From Pantoea cypripedii (lineage in GTDB: Bacteria > Pseudomonadota > Gammaproteobacteria > Enterobacterales > Enterobacteriaceae): a stretch of 64,000 bases of DNA. The stretch is from contig NZ_MLJI01000001.1 in the NCBI RefSeq assembly GCF_002095535.1, forward strand, positions 3,326,800 to 3,390,799, written 5' to 3'. Below the pieces are notes generated by a model. That model was not told where the DNA came from and searched no databases. It saw nothing but the letters and a program-made list of their open reading frames with translations. This document shows, piece by piece, positions 53,489-63,870 of the stretch (the first letter of the stretch is position 1; each line of letters begins with the position of its first letter). Position numbers and translations under genes: made by a program.

Positions 53489-54334
53489 ATGTCTACTGAA
53501 CAACAGGATCAGGTATTAAGTGGCCTGACCTTGGGTAAACCCACAGCGTATGTCGATCATTACGACAATTCACTGCTGCAGGCGGTGCCGCGCAGCCTGA
53601 ATCGCGAGCCGCTGGGGCTGTTTCCCGATAATCTGCCGTTTCACGGTGCAGATATCTGGACGCTGTACGAACTTTCCTGGCTTAACAGCAAAGGTGTACC
53701 GCAGGTGGCGGTGGGTGAGGTGGTCCTCAACGCCGCGAGCCGCAACCTTATCGAATCAAAGAGCTTTAAACTCTATCTTAACAGTTTTAATCAGACGGTT
53801 TTTGCCGACTGGGGTGACGTCCGCCAAACACTGGAGCGCGATCTCAGCGCCTGTGCCGAAGGCGAGGTGAGCGTAGCGTTGTTCCGCATCAGTGAAATCG
53901 AAGGTCAGCCCATCGGCCATTTTAACGGTGAGGTCATCGACGAACAGGATATTGAAATCCGCGATTACGCGTTTAATGCTGAATACCTTGCCCAGGCCGC
54001 AGGCAACGACATCATCGAAGAAACGCTGGTCAGCCATGTTCTGAAATCGAACTGCCTGATCACCCATCAACCCGACTGGGGTTCGGTGATGATTCGCTAT
54101 AAAGGGCCACGCATCGATCGTGAGGCCCTGCTGCGCTATCTGGTTTCGTTCCGCCAGCACAACGAGTTTCACGAGCAGTGTGTCGAGCGTATTTTCAATG
54201 ATATTCAACGCTTTTGCCAGCCAGAAGCCTTAACCGTCTACGCGCGCTACACACGCCGCGGGGGTCTGGATATCAATCCGTGGCGCAGCAACGTTCCCTT
54301 CTCCCCGGGCTATTCCCGTCTGGTACGCCAGTAA
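53489..54334 (+). CDS. queF: NADPH-dependent 7-cyano-7-deazaguanine reductase QueF
   Basis: QueF reduces the nitrile preQ0 to the amine preQ1 in queuosine synthesis, an unusual biological nitrile reduction. The 281-residue product is the two-domain (YqcD-type) form. The QueF motif [15 protein letters not shown] (about 89-103) and the catalytic cysteine in [17 protein letters not shown] (about 190) are present, followed by [13 protein letters not shown] and [20 protein letters not shown] 53489 gives [17 protein letters not shown], matching homologues; a GTG at 53477 is less likely. It is 62 bases downstream of the divergent syd start. Confidence 0.96.
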   Translation: MSTEQQDQVLSGLTLGKPTAYVDHYDNSLLQAVPRSLNREPLGLFPDNLPFHGADIWTLYELSWLNSKGVPQVAVGEVVLNAASRNLIESKSFKLYLNSFNQTVFADWGDVRQTLERDLSACAEGEVSVALFRISEIEGQPIGHFNGEVIDEQDIEIRDYAFNAEYLAQAAGNDIIEETLVSHVLKSNCLITHQPDWGSVMIRYKGPRIDREALLRYLVSFRQHNEFHEQCVERIFNDIQRFCQPEALTVYARYTRRGGLDINPWRSNVPFSPGYSRLVRQ

Positions 54335-54520
54335 CAGATTGCGAGACGCCTCGCAGGCCGCAGCACGGATGCGCGGTTCCACTTGAGCATTCACCGCGGA
54401 CAAGGCTACTCTGTCGAAGGCGCGGGCAATAAAGCATACGCGACCAGGGATAATCGTCACTGTGCCCAGCGAGTCAGGCATAGCGTCATCAGTCACGCAC
54501 TTGCGTGTAAAGGAGTTCTC

Positions 54521-55885
54521 TTGATTACTCATATTAGCCCTCTTGGCTCCATGGATCTGCTTTCCCAGCTGGAAGTCGATATGCTGAAGCGCACCGCCAG
54601 CAGCGACCTGTACCAGCTGTTTCGCAACTGTTCACTCGCGGTGCTCAATTCTGGTAGTCAGACCGACAGTAGTCATGAACTGCTTTCCCGCTTCGAAAGC
54701 TTTGATATCAACGTATTGCGCCGCGAGCGTGGCGTTAAACTCGAACTGATCAACCCACCCGAAGACGCATTTGTCGATGGTCGAATCATCCGCTCATTAC
54801 AGGCCAACCTGTTTGCCGTATTGCGCGACATCCTGTTTGTAAACGGGCAACTTTCTGCGGCAGAGCGTTTCCAGAACCTGGATGCAGACGATTCAGCCCA
54901 CATCACCAACCTGGTCTTTTCTATCCTGCGCAACGCCCGCGCGCTGCATGTGGGTGAATACCCGAATACTGTGGTGTGCTGGGGTGGTCACTCCATTAAC
55001 GCGGTGGAATACCAGTATTGCCGTAACGTGGGGACGCAACTGGGTTTGCGTGAGCTGAACATCTGTACCGGCTGTGGACCGGGCGTAATGGAAGCGCCGA
55101 TGAAGGGTGCCGCCGTCGGCCATGCCCAACAGCGCTACCGTGACAGCCGTTTTATTGGCCTGACCGAACCGTCGATCATTGCCGCTGAACCACCGAATCC
55201 GCTGGTCAATGAACTGATCATCATGCCGGATATCGAAAAACGCCTCGAAGCTTTTGTGCGTATCGCACACGGCATCGTGATTTTCCCGGGTGGTGTCGGT
55301 ACCGCAGAAGAGTTGTTGTATCTGCTGGGCATTCTGATGAATCCGCAAAACAACGATCAGGTGCTGCCGCTGATCCTGACCGGTCCGCAGGAAAGCGCCG
55401 ATTATTTCCGCGTTCTGGATGATTTTATTGTCAGCACGCTGGGCGAGACCGCGCGTAAACATTACAAAATCATCATTGATGATGCCGCCGAAGTGGCGCG
55501 TCTGATGAAAAAAGCCATGCCGCAGGTGAAGGAGTATCGTCGTGAAACCGGCGATGCTTATAGCTTTAACTGGTCCATTCGTATCGTGCCGGACCTGCAA
55601 CTGCCGTTCCTGCCAACCCACGAAAACATGGCTAACCTGAATCTGTATACCAACCAACCCGCAGAAAAACTGGCAGCGGACCTGCGTCGGGCTTTCTCGG
55701 GTATTGTCGCCGGTAACGTGAAAGAAGTGGGCATTCGCGAAATCCGCGAAAAAGGGCCGTATAAACTGCACGGCGATCCGGACATCATGCATCGTATGGA
55801 TGAACTGCTGCAGGGCTTCGTCGCCCAGCACCGCATGAAGCTGCCGGGCACCGCTTACATCCCCTGCTACGAAATCATCAAATAA
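54521..55885 (+). CDS. ppnN: Pyrimidine/purine nucleotide 5'-monophosphate nucleosidase PpnN
   Basis: PpnN (YgdH) hydrolyses nucleoside monophosphates to ribose 5-phosphate and base, and is stimulated by ppGpp. The 454-residue product, the E. coli length, carries the LOG-family motif [17 protein letters not shown] (about 257-273) and [22 protein letters not shown]. The start is a TTG at 54521: AAAGGAG lies 5 bases upstream (54509-54515), translation from there gives the conserved [21 protein letters not shown], and no suitable ATG exists upstream. The open frame extends further 5', but without family support. The 186 bases before it hold no other gene. Confidence 0.95.
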   Translation: MITHISPLGSMDLLSQLEVDMLKRTASSDLYQLFRNCSLAVLNSGSQTDSSHELLSRFESFDINVLRRERGVKLELINPPEDAFVDGRIIRSLQANLFAVLRDILFVNGQLSAAERFQNLDADDSAHITNLVFSILRNARALHVGEYPNTVVCWGGHSINAVEYQYCRNVGTQLGLRELNICTGCGPGVMEAPMKGAAVGHAQQRYRDSRFIGLTEPSIIAAEPPNPLVNELIIMPDIEKRLEAFVRIAHGIVIFPGGVGTAEELLYLLGILMNPQNNDQVLPLILTGPQESADYFRVLDDFIVSTLGETARKHYKIIIDDAAEVARLMKKAMPQVKEYRRETGDAYSFNWSIRIVPDLQLPFLPTHENMANLNLYTNQPAEKLAADLRRAFSGIVAGNVKEVGIREIREKGPYKLHGDPDIMHRMDELLQGFVAQHRMKLPGTAYIPCYEIIK

Positions 55886-55920
55886 CTCAGGAAGGCAGCC
55901 TGCGGGCTGCCGCTATCATC

Positions 55921-56691
55921 ATGTCTTTACACCTTCTTATTGTTGATGCCCTGAATCTGATCCGTCGTTTGCATGCTGTTCAGGGTTCGCCATGCCGCGA
56001 TGCCTGCGTGGCTGCGTTACATCAGTTACTGGGCCATACCCAGCCTACCCACGTCGTGGCGGTGTTTGACAGTGCGGAGCGTCAGCCTGGCTGGCGTCAT
56101 ACGTTGCTTCCGGACTATAAAGCCGGTCGCCCGCCGATGCCGGAAGATTTACAGCGAGAAATGCCCGCTATTCAGCAGGCATTTCAGGCGGCGGGCGTCA
56201 GTTGCTGGATTGCCGATCAGGATGAAGCTGATGATCTGGCCGCCACACTGGCGGTGAAGATGGCGGACGCGGGGCATCAGGCCACCATCGTCTCGACTGA
56301 CAAAGGTTATTGCCAGCTACTGGCCCCCAACATCCGTATCCGTGATTACTTCCAGAAACGCTGGCTGGATGTGCCTTTTATTGAACAGGAATTTGGCGTA
56401 GCGCCTGCGCAATTGGTGGATTACTGGGGTTTGTGCGGTATCAGCAGCAGCAAAATTCCAGGCGTAGCGGGAATCGGACCAAAGAGCGCACGCGAATTGC
56501 TGTTGCAGTTTGGCTCGCTGGAAGCGATTTATCAGCAGTGGGATCAGGTGCCGTCGAAGTGGCAGGGAAAATTGCAGGCACACCGTGAAATGGCAGAGAT
56601 TTGCCGCCAGGTCGCCACCCTGAAGCGCGACCTCATTTTGCAAGGCAATCTGAACACCCTGCGTTATCAGGCGCAATCCTGCAAAGGATGA
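55921..56691 (+). CDS. xni: Flap endonuclease Xni
   Basis: Xni (ExoIX, YgdG) is a FEN-family nuclease related to the 5'-nuclease domain of DNA polymerase I. The product is 256 residues. It has [12 protein letters not shown] (about 8-19), [47 protein letters not shown] (acidic metal site), and the helix-hairpin-helix [25 protein letters not shown]. As in E. coli Xni, some of the second-metal aspartates of polymerase I-type FENs appear substituted (for example [14 protein letters not shown]). It follows ppnN after 35 bases, probably co-transcribed, and ends at an ERIC element. Confidence 0.94.
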   Translation: MSLHLLIVDALNLIRRLHAVQGSPCRDACVAALHQLLGHTQPTHVVAVFDSAERQPGWRHTLLPDYKAGRPPMPEDLQREMPAIQQAFQAAGVSCWIADQDEADDLAATLAVKMADAGHQATIVSTDKGYCQLLAPNIRIRDYFQKRWLDVPFIEQEFGVAPAQLVDYWGLCGISSSKIPGVAGIGPKSARELLLQFGSLEAIYQQWDQVPSKWQGKLQAHREMAEICRQVATLKRDLILQGNLNTLRYQAQSCKG

Positions 56692-56699
56692 AGAAACAC

Positions 56700-56826
56700 A
56701 TCCTCCAAAATAATTTGCGCTGCAGGAAGGCGGCAAGTGTGCGAATCCCCAGGAGCTTACACAAGTAAGTGACTGGGGTGAGCACGCGCAGCCAACGCAC
56801 CTGCAGTGCAAAGTATGAAGGAGGAT
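56700..56826. repeat. ERIC (IRU) element
   Basis: This is exactly 127 bp, the classic length of an enterobacterial repetitive intergenic consensus. It contains GAATCCCCAGGAGCTTAC and AAGTAAGTGACTGGGGTGAG, the two conserved central blocks, and its outer ends are inverted (ATCCTCC at 56700, GGAGGAT at 56820-56826). It fills the gap between convergent xni (+) and rlmM (-); its last base is the last base of the rlmM stop codon. Confidence 0.93.
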
Positions 56827-57926
56827 TAGCGTTCGTCGCGACGTCCACCTGCCGCCGCCCAAATCCGGCGCACATGTACCGTGACTTCTTCACGATCGTG
56901 ATACAGCTGGCGCGCCTGAATCTGGGCGTTGATGCCTTGTTCTTTCAGGGTGGCATCAATCATCGCCAGATTCTGCGTCACTTCCTCATAGCGTTTTTTC
57001 ATCGGCAGCTTGAGGTTAAAAATGGCTTCACGGCACCAGCCATTGACCAGCCACTCGCTCATCAGGCTGGCAACGCGCACCGGTTTTTCCACCATATCGC
57101 ACACCAGCCAGCTGATGTTGGTACGCGGCGGGCGGAAGCGGAAGCCATCTTCACGGCAGTGCGTCACCTGTCCGGTATCCATCAGGCTGGGCGCCATCGG
57201 GCCGTTATCCACCGCGTAGACCATCATGCTGCGCTGGACCAGCTGATAGGTCCATCCGCCTGGACAAGCTCCCAGGTCCACCGCCCACATGCCGCTGGCC
57301 AGACGTTCATCCCATTCGTCTGCCGGGATAAAGACGTGAAACGCCTCTTCCAGTTTCAGAGTGGAGCGGCTGGGCGCATCTGACGGGAACTTAAGACGCG
57401 GTATACCCATATAAAATGGGGAGTTATTTTGCGGTAATGAATAGCCAACATAGCAGGTGCCCGGCGCAATAAAGAACACATGGACCACCGGACGTTTCGG
57501 GCTTTCATAATTGAGCAAAATACGATTTTCACGCAGGCTGGCACGCAGCGGTACGGTGAATTTGCGGCAGAATTTGGTCAGCTCTTTCGCTTCGTTGGTG
57601 TCCGGTACTTCCACCCGCAGCTCACCGCCCTTTTCTACTACGCCCATCAACATCCCGACAATCGGGGAAATACGATCATCCGGAGGCAGGTCACGCAGCA
57701 GTTCACCGACCACCACCATTTGACGGGCAAAAATCAGTTCCGCAAAAGGCAGCTGACTGATCAGTTTTTCCGCATCTTCCTGCTGATAGCACTCAAACAA
57801 CACGTAACCCGCATCGTCTTTTACCCGCGGGAAACCATAGATTTCGCGCTCCGCAGCCTTAGCACTGATTTCTGCCGCACACTCTTTCTCAAAACCGGGA
57901 CGGCAATAGAGTAAAACTTTATTCAT
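56826..57926 (-). CDS. rlmM: 23S rRNA (cytidine(2498)-2'-O)-methyltransferase RlmM
   Basis: RlmM 2'-O-methylates C2498 of 23S rRNA. The 366-residue product, the E. coli length, has an N-terminal THUMP-like RNA-binding part ([15 protein letters not shown], about 7-21) and a Rossmann methyltransferase domain with [19 protein letters not shown] (about 222-240), [35 protein letters not shown] and the catalytic-lysine region [14 protein letters not shown]. It overlaps the end of ygdD by 8 bases and is translated after it. The stop codon is formed at the edge of the ERIC element. Confidence 0.96.
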   Translation of the reverse strand: MNKVLLYCRPGFEKECAAEISAKAAEREIYGFPRVKDDAGYVLFECYQQEDAEKLISQLPFAELIFARQMVVVGELLRDLPPDDRISPIVGMLMGVVEKGGELRVEVPDTNEAKELTKFCRKFTVPLRASLRENRILLNYESPKRPVVHVFFIAPGTCYVGYSLPQNNSPFYMGIPRLKFPSDAPSRSTLKLEEAFHVFIPADEWDERLASGMWAVDLGACPGGWTYQLVQRSMMVYAVDNGPMAPSLMDTGQVTHCREDGFRFRPPRTNISWLVCDMVEKPVRVASLMSEWLVNGWCREAIFNLKLPMKKRYEEVTQNLAMIDATLKEQGINAQIQARQLYHDREEVTVHVRRIWAAAGGRRDER

Positions 57927-58314
57927 GGCGTTCTGCCTTTCGTTTCAGACGCAGTGCGCCAATCAACATCAAAAACCAACCAATCAGAAAGCCGAGGCCA
58001 CCAATTGGCGTTATAAATACCCAAAACTTCAGGTGCGACAGCGCCAGACAATAGAGGCTGCCGCTGAATAAAACGGTACCGAGCGCCAGTGCGGCGCTGC
58101 TCCAGTAAAACCAGATATTGGCACGACGCAGCATCGCCGAGGCCAGACCAATAATCGCCAGCGTATGATACGCCTGATACTCAAGGCCGGTATGAATCCA
58201 CGCCATCTCGGCCGGGCCGAGGGATTTGCTCAACACATGGGCGCCAAAAGCACCAAAGGCCACCAGCGTGAAGCCGCTGATGGCTGCAAAAATAAACATG
58301 GCACGACTGGACAT
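57919..58314 (-). CDS. ygdD: DUF423 inner-membrane protein YgdD
   Basis: This 131-residue membrane protein of the DUF423 family has no established function. Four hydrophobic segments are visible (about 5-25, 45-65, 70-90 and 98-120), with the family signature [13 protein letters not shown] (about 21-33) and [16 protein letters not shown] (about 43-58). E. coli YgdD is of the same length. It lies between gcvA and rlmM on the same strand, 50 bases after gcvA, and overlaps rlmM by 8 bases. Confidence 0.92.
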   Translation of the reverse strand: MSSRAMFIFAAISGFTLVAFGAFGAHVLSKSLGPAEMAWIHTGLEYQAYHTLAIIGLASAMLRRANIWFYWSSAALALGTVLFSGSLYCLALSHLKFWVFITPIGGLGFLIGWFLMLIGALRLKRKAERHE

Positions 58315-58364
58315 CTAACAATCCTCAGAGTGTATACGCACGTCACTGTGCAACAATCAACGCG

Positions 58365-59282
58365 TTAGTGATCGTAACGAAAACGAAACTTCTCTTGTTC
58401 GGTTGCGGCTTTGGCCAGGATCCACTGTCGAAAGGCGGCTATTTTACCCAGTTCTGCCTGGCTGTCATGACAAACCAGATAAAAAGCATTTTTACTGACC
58501 AGTACGTCATTAAAAGGACAGACCAGACGACCGGCCTCGATTTCACTTTGCGCCATCACATTATTGGCCAGTGCGACGCCCTGGCCGTGAATGGCAGCCT
58601 GTAGCACCATCGCGCTGTGGCTGAAAATCGGCCCCTGCTGCACATTAATGTGCTGCAAGCCTAGCTGACGCGTATAGGATTGCCAGTCACGTCGTGAAGC
58701 ATCATGCAGCAGCGTAAAATGCGCTAAATCAGCCGGTGATTTCAATGGATGGTCACCTGTCAGCAGCAATGGCGAGCAAACCGGCAACAAATATTCGGCG
58801 TAAAGTTTTTCCACCCGCAACCCTGGCCAGTTACCGCGACCATAGAAAATCGCCACATCCACATCGTCCGCCAGTTTCTCTTCATCACGGTCGACGGCCT
58901 GGATGCGCACATCGATGCCCGGATAAGCTGTATTAAAGCTGGAAAGACGTGGTACCAGCCACTGAATCGCGAAGCTCGGCAGCAGGCTCACGGTCAATGC
59001 GCCTTTGGCGCTGCGCGCCTGAAGTTTACGCGTCGCATCGTTCAGCGCAGAGAAAATCTCCTTAATATCCAGATAGTAGCTTTGTCCTTCTTCTGTCAGC
59101 AAAAGCGAACGATTCCTCCGGCGAAACAGCTTAAGACCGAGGAAATCTTCCAGAGATTTAATCTGATGGCTGACAGCCGCCTGGGTAACAAACAACTCTT
59201 CAGCAGCTTTAGTGAAGCTCAAATGACGTGCCGCCGCATCGAAGACGCGTAAAGCATTGAGCGGGGGAAGGCGTTTTGACAT
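58365..59282 (-). CDS. gcvA: Glycine cleavage system regulator GcvA
   Basis: GcvA is a LysR-type regulator that controls the gcvTHP operon and activates the GcvB RNA. The product is 305 residues, as in E. coli. The N-terminal helix-turn-helix is LPPLNALRVFDAAARHLSFTKAAEELFVTQAAVSHQIKSLEDFLG (about 5-50), followed by the LysR effector-binding fold. Homologue identity is high through FRRRNRSLLLTEEGQ and SLLPSFAIQWLVPRL. ATG 59282 (MSKRLPPLNALRV) is the family start; the open frame extends 7 codons upstream without support. It is divergent from gcvB, 130 bases apart. Confidence 0.96.
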   Translation of the reverse strand: MSKRLPPLNALRVFDAAARHLSFTKAAEELFVTQAAVSHQIKSLEDFLGLKLFRRRNRSLLLTEEGQSYYLDIKEIFSALNDATRKLQARSAKGALTVSLLPSFAIQWLVPRLSSFNTAYPGIDVRIQAVDRDEEKLADDVDVAIFYGRGNWPGLRVEKLYAEYLLPVCSPLLLTGDHPLKSPADLAHFTLLHDASRRDWQSYTRQLGLQHINVQQGPIFSHSAMVLQAAIHGQGVALANNVMAQSEIEAGRLVCPFNDVLVSKNAFYLVCHDSQAELGKIAAFRQWILAKAATEQEKFRFRYDH

Positions 59283-59376
59283 GGTTTTCCGTATCCGGGT
59301 CAACAGAGTAATACAGCAACTTATGACAAGTCGTCAGGTATTAGTTTTATTAATCCGAGACATTATAAATTGTCCG

Positions 59377-59405
59377 TTGAGGAAGCTCCAGCAAATACCT
59401 ATAGT
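59377..59405 (+). promoter_or_regulatory. gcvB promoter
   Basis: A -35 TTGAGG (59377-59382) and a -10 TATAGT (59400-59405) are separated by 17 bases, ending 6 bases before the conserved GcvB 5' end. An ATTAG (CTAAT on the minus strand), the reported GcvA half-site, occurs at 59340-59344, in range for activation. Confidence 0.75.
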
Positions 59406-59411
59406 TGCCGC

Positions 59412-59609
59412 ACTTCCTGAGCCGGAACGAAAAGATTTCTGGAAACGTGCGTTAGTTCGCAGACTTTCGGAGAGCTTTTGGCTTGTGGTCGTGATGTTGT
59501 GTTTGCATTTTGATCTGACGATTGCAGATCAAACTTTTAATTCCTGTAGATTTACCCTGTCTGTCCATAGTGATTTTACATAGCACCGCAAATTGCGGTG
59601 CTTTTTTTT
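59412..59609 (+). ncRNA. gcvB: GcvB small regulatory RNA
   Basis: GcvB is an Hfq-dependent RNA that represses many amino-acid and peptide transport mRNAs through a G/U-rich segment. The 5' end ACTTCCTGAGCCGGAACGAA, the G/U-rich R1 region (about 59480-59506, with GTGATGTTGTGTTTGC), an internal hairpin TTTGATCTG/CAGATCAAA (59509-59533), the TTTACCCTGTCTGTCCATAG segment (R2) and a terminator AGCACCGC/GCGGTGCT plus T8 all match E. coli GcvB. It is about 198 nt, near the E. coli 205, with a somewhat shorter G/U-rich core. It is divergent from gcvA, as expected. Confidence 0.95.
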
Positions 59610-59618
59610 ATCTGTCAC

Positions 59619-59843
59619 TTACTGGCCCATCTCAACCATCTCTTTGACATCTGAGCGGTTAATCTGCTGCTGGTTGCCATTGGCATCTTTATAGCTGATC
59701 ATACCGGTATCATCGTCAACTTTGGGTTTGCCTGAAGCAACAATGGTGCGACCATCATTGGTATGCATCACGTAATTGCTTGAACAGGCGGCCAGGGTAA
59801 AGGCCATGGTACATACGGCCAGCACTGCGGCGAGTTTTTTCAT
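59619..59843 (-). CDS. ygdI: YgdI/YgdR family lipoprotein
   Basis: This 74-residue lipoprotein has a signal peptide and lipobox LAAC (Cys20) followed by SSN. The mature part is an SH3-like domain of the YgdI/YgdR family (MHTNDGRTIVASGKPKVDDDTGMISYKDANGNQQQINRSDVKEMVEM); the function is unknown. AAGGAGATAG precedes the ATG. It converges on gcvB, with 9 bases between its stop and the end of the GcvB terminator. The position next to gcvB matches E. coli ygdI. Confidence 0.92.
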   Translation of the reverse strand: MKKLAAVLAVCTMAFTLAACSSNYVMHTNDGRTIVASGKPKVDDDTGMISYKDANGNQQQINRSDVKEMVEMGQ

Positions 59844-60054
59844 TTTCTATCTCCTTGCAGATTGATTGCATCAAACCACCCGCGGGACGCTGAACAGAGG
59901 CAGCTTAAAAAAGTGAAATCGACTGGTTAAGGTCGATTCTAAATGCGGGTTTTGGTTTAAACCTTGCAATAATTAGCATAACGCACTTTTCCAGCTTTGC
60001 CAGGTAACAGACCGACTTTCAGTCTGGTCCTAAATTCATCACAACAGGCCGGAT

Positions 60055-61260
60055 ATGACTATTTTCACACCTTCCGCTTTTCGTCAGCAGTTTCCAGCGC
60101 TGGCCGATGCTGGAGTCTATCTCGACAGTGCCGCCACCGCCCTGAAGCCACAGGCGGTGATTGAGGCCACTCAGCAGTTCTACTCCCTGAGCGCCGGAAC
60201 CGTGCATCGCAGCCAGTTTGCAGCCGCACGCGCCCTGACCGAGCAATACGAGCAGGCGCGAGGTCTCGTCGCCCGCTGGCTGAATGCCGCAGACGATCGC
60301 CAAATTATCTGGACGCGCGGCACCACCGAAGCCATCAATCTGGTGGCAAACAGCTGGCTGGCTCCGCGCCTGCAACCCGGCGATGAAATCGTTGTCAGCG
60401 AAGCGGAACATCACGCCAATCTGGTGCCGTGGCTGATGGTGGCAGAGGCAAAAGGTGCCAAAGTGGTGAAATGGCCGCTGGGCACGGATCGTCTGCCCGA
60501 TATACAGCAGCTGCCCGGATTATTGAATGCCCGCACCCGGTTGCTGGCGATAGGTCAGATGTCGAATGTCACCGGCGGTTGCCCGGATCTGGCGCAGGCA
60601 ATTCGGCTGGCGCATAGCGTGGGTGCCAAAGTGATGGTGGATGGTGCCCAGGGCGTGGTGCATTGCGCACCTGATGTGCAGGCAATGGATATCGATTTTT
60701 ACGCCTTCTCGGGTCATAAGCTCTACGGTCCGATGGGCATCGGCGTGCTGTATGGCAAGACAGAACTGCTGGAAGCGATGTCGCCGTGGCAGGGCGGCGG
60801 CAAAATGCTGACACAGGTGGATTTTAACGGTTTCACGCCACAACCGGTGCCGTGGCGCTTTGAAGCCGGCACACCCAACGTCGCCGGGGTGATCGGTTTA
60901 AGCGCTGCCCTGCGCTGGCTTAGCCAGCACAACGCGGAAAAGATGGAAATGTGGAGCCAGCAGCTGGCAAGCCTGGCGGAAGAACAGCTGAGCGCCCTGC
61001 CCGGTTTTCGCAGTTTCCGCTGTGGCAGCAGCAGCCTGCTGTCATTTGATATCGCGGGCATCCACCACAGCGATATCGTTACGCTGTTGGCAGAACACGG
61101 CATCGCCCTGCGCGCGGGTCAGCACTGCGCTCAGCCGCTGATGGCGGCGTTGGGGGTCAGCGGCACACTGCGCGTCTCATTCGCCCCCTATAATAATTTA
61201 CAGGACGTGGACGCGCTGGTGCGCGCCATGCACAGCGCTGTGGAATTACTGAGTGAATAA
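60055..61260 (+). CDS. csdA: Cysteine desulfurase CsdA
   Basis: CsdA removes sulfur from cysteine (also cysteine sulfinate and selenocysteine) and passes it to CsdE. The 401-residue product is a class V PLP aminotransferase: [17 protein letters not shown], the PLP lysine in [20 protein letters not shown] (about 222), and the persulfide cysteine in [16 protein letters not shown] (about 358). It is followed by csdE with only 4 bases from stop to ATG, and tcdA is next on the opposite strand. The three act together in the CSD sulfur-transfer system in E. coli. Confidence 0.96.
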   Translation: MTIFTPSAFRQQFPALADAGVYLDSAATALKPQAVIEATQQFYSLSAGTVHRSQFAAARALTEQYEQARGLVARWLNAADDRQIIWTRGTTEAINLVANSWLAPRLQPGDEIVVSEAEHHANLVPWLMVAEAKGAKVVKWPLGTDRLPDIQQLPGLLNARTRLLAIGQMSNVTGGCPDLAQAIRLAHSVGAKVMVDGAQGVVHCAPDVQAMDIDFYAFSGHKLYGPMGIGVLYGKTELLEAMSPWQGGGKMLTQVDFNGFTPQPVPWRFEAGTPNVAGVIGLSAALRWLSQHNAEKMEMWSQQLASLAEEQLSALPGFRSFRCGSSSLLSFDIAGIHHSDIVTLLAEHGIALRAGQHCAQPLMAALGVSGTLRVSFAPYNNLQDVDALVRAMHSAVELLSE

Positions 61261-61264
61261 CCTG

Positions 61265-61711
61265 ATGAGTACATCCCTGCTCGCCCCGCACCCGTTTGGC
61301 GATCTGATTACGGAAGCCAGCCTGACGGAGAAATTCACCCATTTTCACCAATGGGAGGATCGCTATCGCCAGCTGATTCAGTTGAGCCGTCAGCTCCCGG
61401 CGTTAGCGGAAGAGTTGAAAACACCCGAAATTGAACTGAGTGGTTGCGAGAATCGTGTCTGGCTCAGCAGCCAGCTGCAAAGTAATGGCACGCTGCATTT
61501 TTATGGCGACAGTGAAGGACGTATCGTGCGCGGCCTGCTGGCCGTGCTGCTGACCGCCGTAGAAGGAAAAACGCCAGTTGCCCTGTTACAACAGGATCCA
61601 CTGGCGTTGTTTGATACCCTCGGGCTGCGTGCGCAGCTCAGCGCTTCACGCAGCAGCGGTTTGCAGGCGCTGGCCGAAGCCGTACAACGTGCCGCGCGCC
61701 AGTACGCTTAA
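61265..61711 (+). CDS. csdE: Sulfur acceptor protein CsdE
   Basis: CsdE accepts sulfane sulfur from CsdA through a conserved cysteine and boosts its activity; it is a SufE homologue. The 148-residue product (147 in E. coli) has the cysteine in [12 protein letters not shown] (about 61), with [24 protein letters not shown] and [23 protein letters not shown] chose ATG 61265, which aligns with the E. coli start at HPFG; a GTG at 61253 inside csdA is possible. The stop codon overlaps that of convergent tcdA by 3 bases. Confidence 0.94.
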   Translation: MSTSLLAPHPFGDLITEASLTEKFTHFHQWEDRYRQLIQLSRQLPALAEELKTPEIELSGCENRVWLSSQLQSNGTLHFYGDSEGRIVRGLLAVLLTAVEGKTPVALLQQDPLALFDTLGLRAQLSASRSSGLQALAEAVQRAARQYA

Positions 61712-62514
61712 TGCCCCTGGCGTGCCGCGCGAGCGAGGAATTTCTTCAGCGCGTGCGAAACCGCGATAAAACCAAAGGTGGCGGTCACCATGGTGGCTGC
61801 GCCAAAGCCCGCCGCGCAATCCATGCGTTTCGGGCCTTCCGCCGTGCTACGTGATGCACAGACGCTGCCATCCGGTTGCGGATAAACCAGCGCTTCGGTG
61901 GAAAACACGCAATCGATGCCCAGCTTACCTTTGCTGTTTTTCTTCACGCCGAAATCGCTTTTCAGTCGCTCACGCAATTTCGCCGCCAGCGGATCCTGAA
62001 TCGTCTTCGCCAGATCGCTGACCTGGATCTGTGTCGGATCGATCTGCCCGCCTGCCCCACCGGTGGTAATCAGCGGGATCTTGTTGCGGCGACACCAGGC
62101 AATCAGCGCCGCTTTTGGCCGCACGCTGTCGATGGCATCAATCACATAATCAAAGCCGACGGGCAGAAGCTCGGCGGTATTATCCGGGGTGATGAAATCA
62201 TCGATGCAGATCACCTCACATTCCGGGTTGATCGCGCGGATACGATCCGCCATCACCTCGGTTTTTGCCTGGCCGACTTTGCCCTGCAACGCGTGGATCT
62301 GCCGATTGGTGTTGGTAATACAGACATCATCCATATCGATCAGGGTGATTTTGCCGATCCCGGTGCGCGCCAGCGCTTCTGCTGCCCAGGAACCTACGCC
62401 ACCAATACCAATCACACAAAAATGAGCATCGGCAAAACGCTGCAACGCGTCCTGCCCATACAAACGCGCCGTGCCGCCAAAGCGTTGCCGCCAGGCGTCG
62501 CTAACCACTGTCAT
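61708..62514 (-). CDS. tcdA: tRNA threonylcarbamoyladenosine dehydratase TcdA
   Basis: TcdA (CsdL) dehydrates t6A37 of tRNA to cyclic ct6A, using ATP. The product is 268 residues, as in E. coli. The E1-like ATP site [21 protein letters not shown] (about 31-51), [36 protein letters not shown] and [22 protein letters not shown] are present. ATG 62514 ([14 protein letters not shown]) is chosen over one six codons upstream, because AAAGG lies 6 bases before it and homology begins there. In E. coli it receives persulfide-related support from CsdA/CsdE, encoded convergently here. Confidence 0.95.
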   Translation of the reverse strand: MTVVSDAWRQRFGGTARLYGQDALQRFADAHFCVIGIGGVGSWAAEALARTGIGKITLIDMDDVCITNTNRQIHALQGKVGQAKTEVMADRIRAINPECEVICIDDFITPDNTAELLPVGFDYVIDAIDSVRPKAALIAWCRRNKIPLITTGGAGGQIDPTQIQVSDLAKTIQDPLAAKLRERLKSDFGVKKNSKGKLGIDCVFSTEALVYPQPDGSVCASRSTAEGPKRMDCAAGFGAATMVTATFGFIAVSHALKKFLARAARQGH

Positions 62515-62558
62515 AACCAACCTTTTGTTCATGCGGGCCTGCTTGCCCGCAGAGAAAA

Positions 62559-63707
62559 TTAATTCGAACCTAACAACATCGAACCATTATTACCGTTTTG
62601 CGGATTACTGAACAGCGGCTGACCCGCCCCCGGTGCCGTTTTCAGCACCCAGACACGACCATAATGGTTATAGAAACCGGCCAGATGGGCGGCATCCGGG
62701 CCAACGCCCTGGTAGATGTCGAAATGCTGGCCCTTGATCGCGCCGCCGACATCCAGCGCCACCATCAGACGCATTTCATATTTACCGTTGAACTTGCCCT
62801 TCTCATTTAACTGCGGCACTTCCGCCAGCAGCGCTGTCCCGGCCGGGATCAGTGAGCGGTCCGATGCGACAGAGGCTTTGGCAATCAGTGGCACGGCGCT
62901 GGCACCGCGCACCGGTACATACTCTTCCGGTTTGAAGAACACGAAGGATTGGTTGGTTTCCAGCAGCGCACGCACTTCTTCTGGCGAATGGTCCTGCGCC
63001 CACTGACGAATGGCCTGCATCGACATGTCTTCGCGTTTCACTTCTCCACGATCGATCAGTTCTTTACCGATGCTGTGGTAGGCCCAGCCGTTTTTACCGC
63101 CGTAGCCGAAGAAACGCAGTGGCCGACCATCACCGAAATCGACATAGCCGCTACCCTGCACATCCATCATAAAGTTATCGATGAGCGAGTTACTCCAGGC
63201 AATCACGTAGCGATCGTCGAGACCACCGCTATAGATAGACGCCCGGCTTGGTAATTTTTGCCCGCTTCTGCGTGGCGGCATACGGTAAATCGGGTACTGG
63301 AATTCGCCCTGACGGGCATAACGCGCCTCCACAACCGGCGTGTAGTAACCGGTGAACTGAACGTTACCGTAGTTATCGGTGCCTTCCATCTGATAGGCAT
63401 TAAGACCGAACTGACGCAGCTGGCGGGTATCGCCGCCGGACATCAGCCAATTCTCAATCGCGCTGTAGGTGCCGGTGTTACGACCATACAACCCGGTAGA
63501 CGCAGACTGGATCTGACGAACCTGATCGCCAAAGTCTCTGCCATTAACCGGACGCCCTTTGGCATTGGGCTGATTCACCAGCGCCAGCGGCTCATCCAGC
63601 TTACCATCAATATATTGCTGACCACGGTCCGTAGGTTTGGAGCTACAACCCGCCAGCAGCGCGAGAAATGCGCCAGTAAGTGCCAGCTTCACACGATTTG
63701 CTTTCAT
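62559..63707 (-). CDS. mltA: Membrane-bound lytic murein transglycosylase A
   Basis: MltA cleaves peptidoglycan strands to 1,6-anhydromuropeptides from the outer membrane. The 382-residue lipoprotein has a signal peptide with lipobox LLAGC (Cys21). The MltA double-psi barrel domain (VQFTGYYTPVVEARYARQGEFQYPIY, about 117-142) is followed by the 3D domain, with the catalytic aspartate in MVALDVGGAIKGQHFDIYQG (about 318). FVFFKPEEYVPVRGASAVPL and AHLAGFYNHYGRVWVLK are also typical. It is upstream of tcdA; a GCGGGC/GCCCGC hairpin lies between them. E. coli MltA is 365 residues. Confidence 0.95.
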   Translation of the reverse strand: MKANRVKLALTGAFLALLAGCSSKPTDRGQQYIDGKLDEPLALVNQPNAKGRPVNGRDFGDQVRQIQSASTGLYGRNTGTYSAIENWLMSGGDTRQLRQFGLNAYQMEGTDNYGNVQFTGYYTPVVEARYARQGEFQYPIYRMPPRRSGQKLPSRASIYSGGLDDRYVIAWSNSLIDNFMMDVQGSGYVDFGDGRPLRFFGYGGKNGWAYHSIGKELIDRGEVKREDMSMQAIRQWAQDHSPEEVRALLETNQSFVFFKPEEYVPVRGASAVPLIAKASVASDRSLIPAGTALLAEVPQLNEKGKFNGKYEMRLMVALDVGGAIKGQHFDIYQGVGPDAAHLAGFYNHYGRVWVLKTAPGAGQPLFSNPQNGNNGSMLLGSN

Positions 63708-63870
63708 GACCTTCTCTTTTTATCGGTTGTTTGCACCGCGACGATAGCAAAGGGGCAGACAGAATGAAATCGGCCACCGGGTATCGCGTCCACAGCTGTA
63801 TAGTTAATAACCTAACGGCGAATTTATTCACCAACTAACTGGAAATTTTGTGCTTTCTGTCAAAAAGGGG

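Noticed and set aside
59257..59583. 108-codon frame across the gcvA-gcvB region
   Set aside because: It covers the GcvB RNA, whose sequence and signals are conserved as RNA, not as protein.
62534..62550. GCGGGC/GCCCGC hairpin between mltA and tcdA
   Set aside because: The stem is only 6 bp, without a T tract, and is too close to the tcdA start to be called a terminator.
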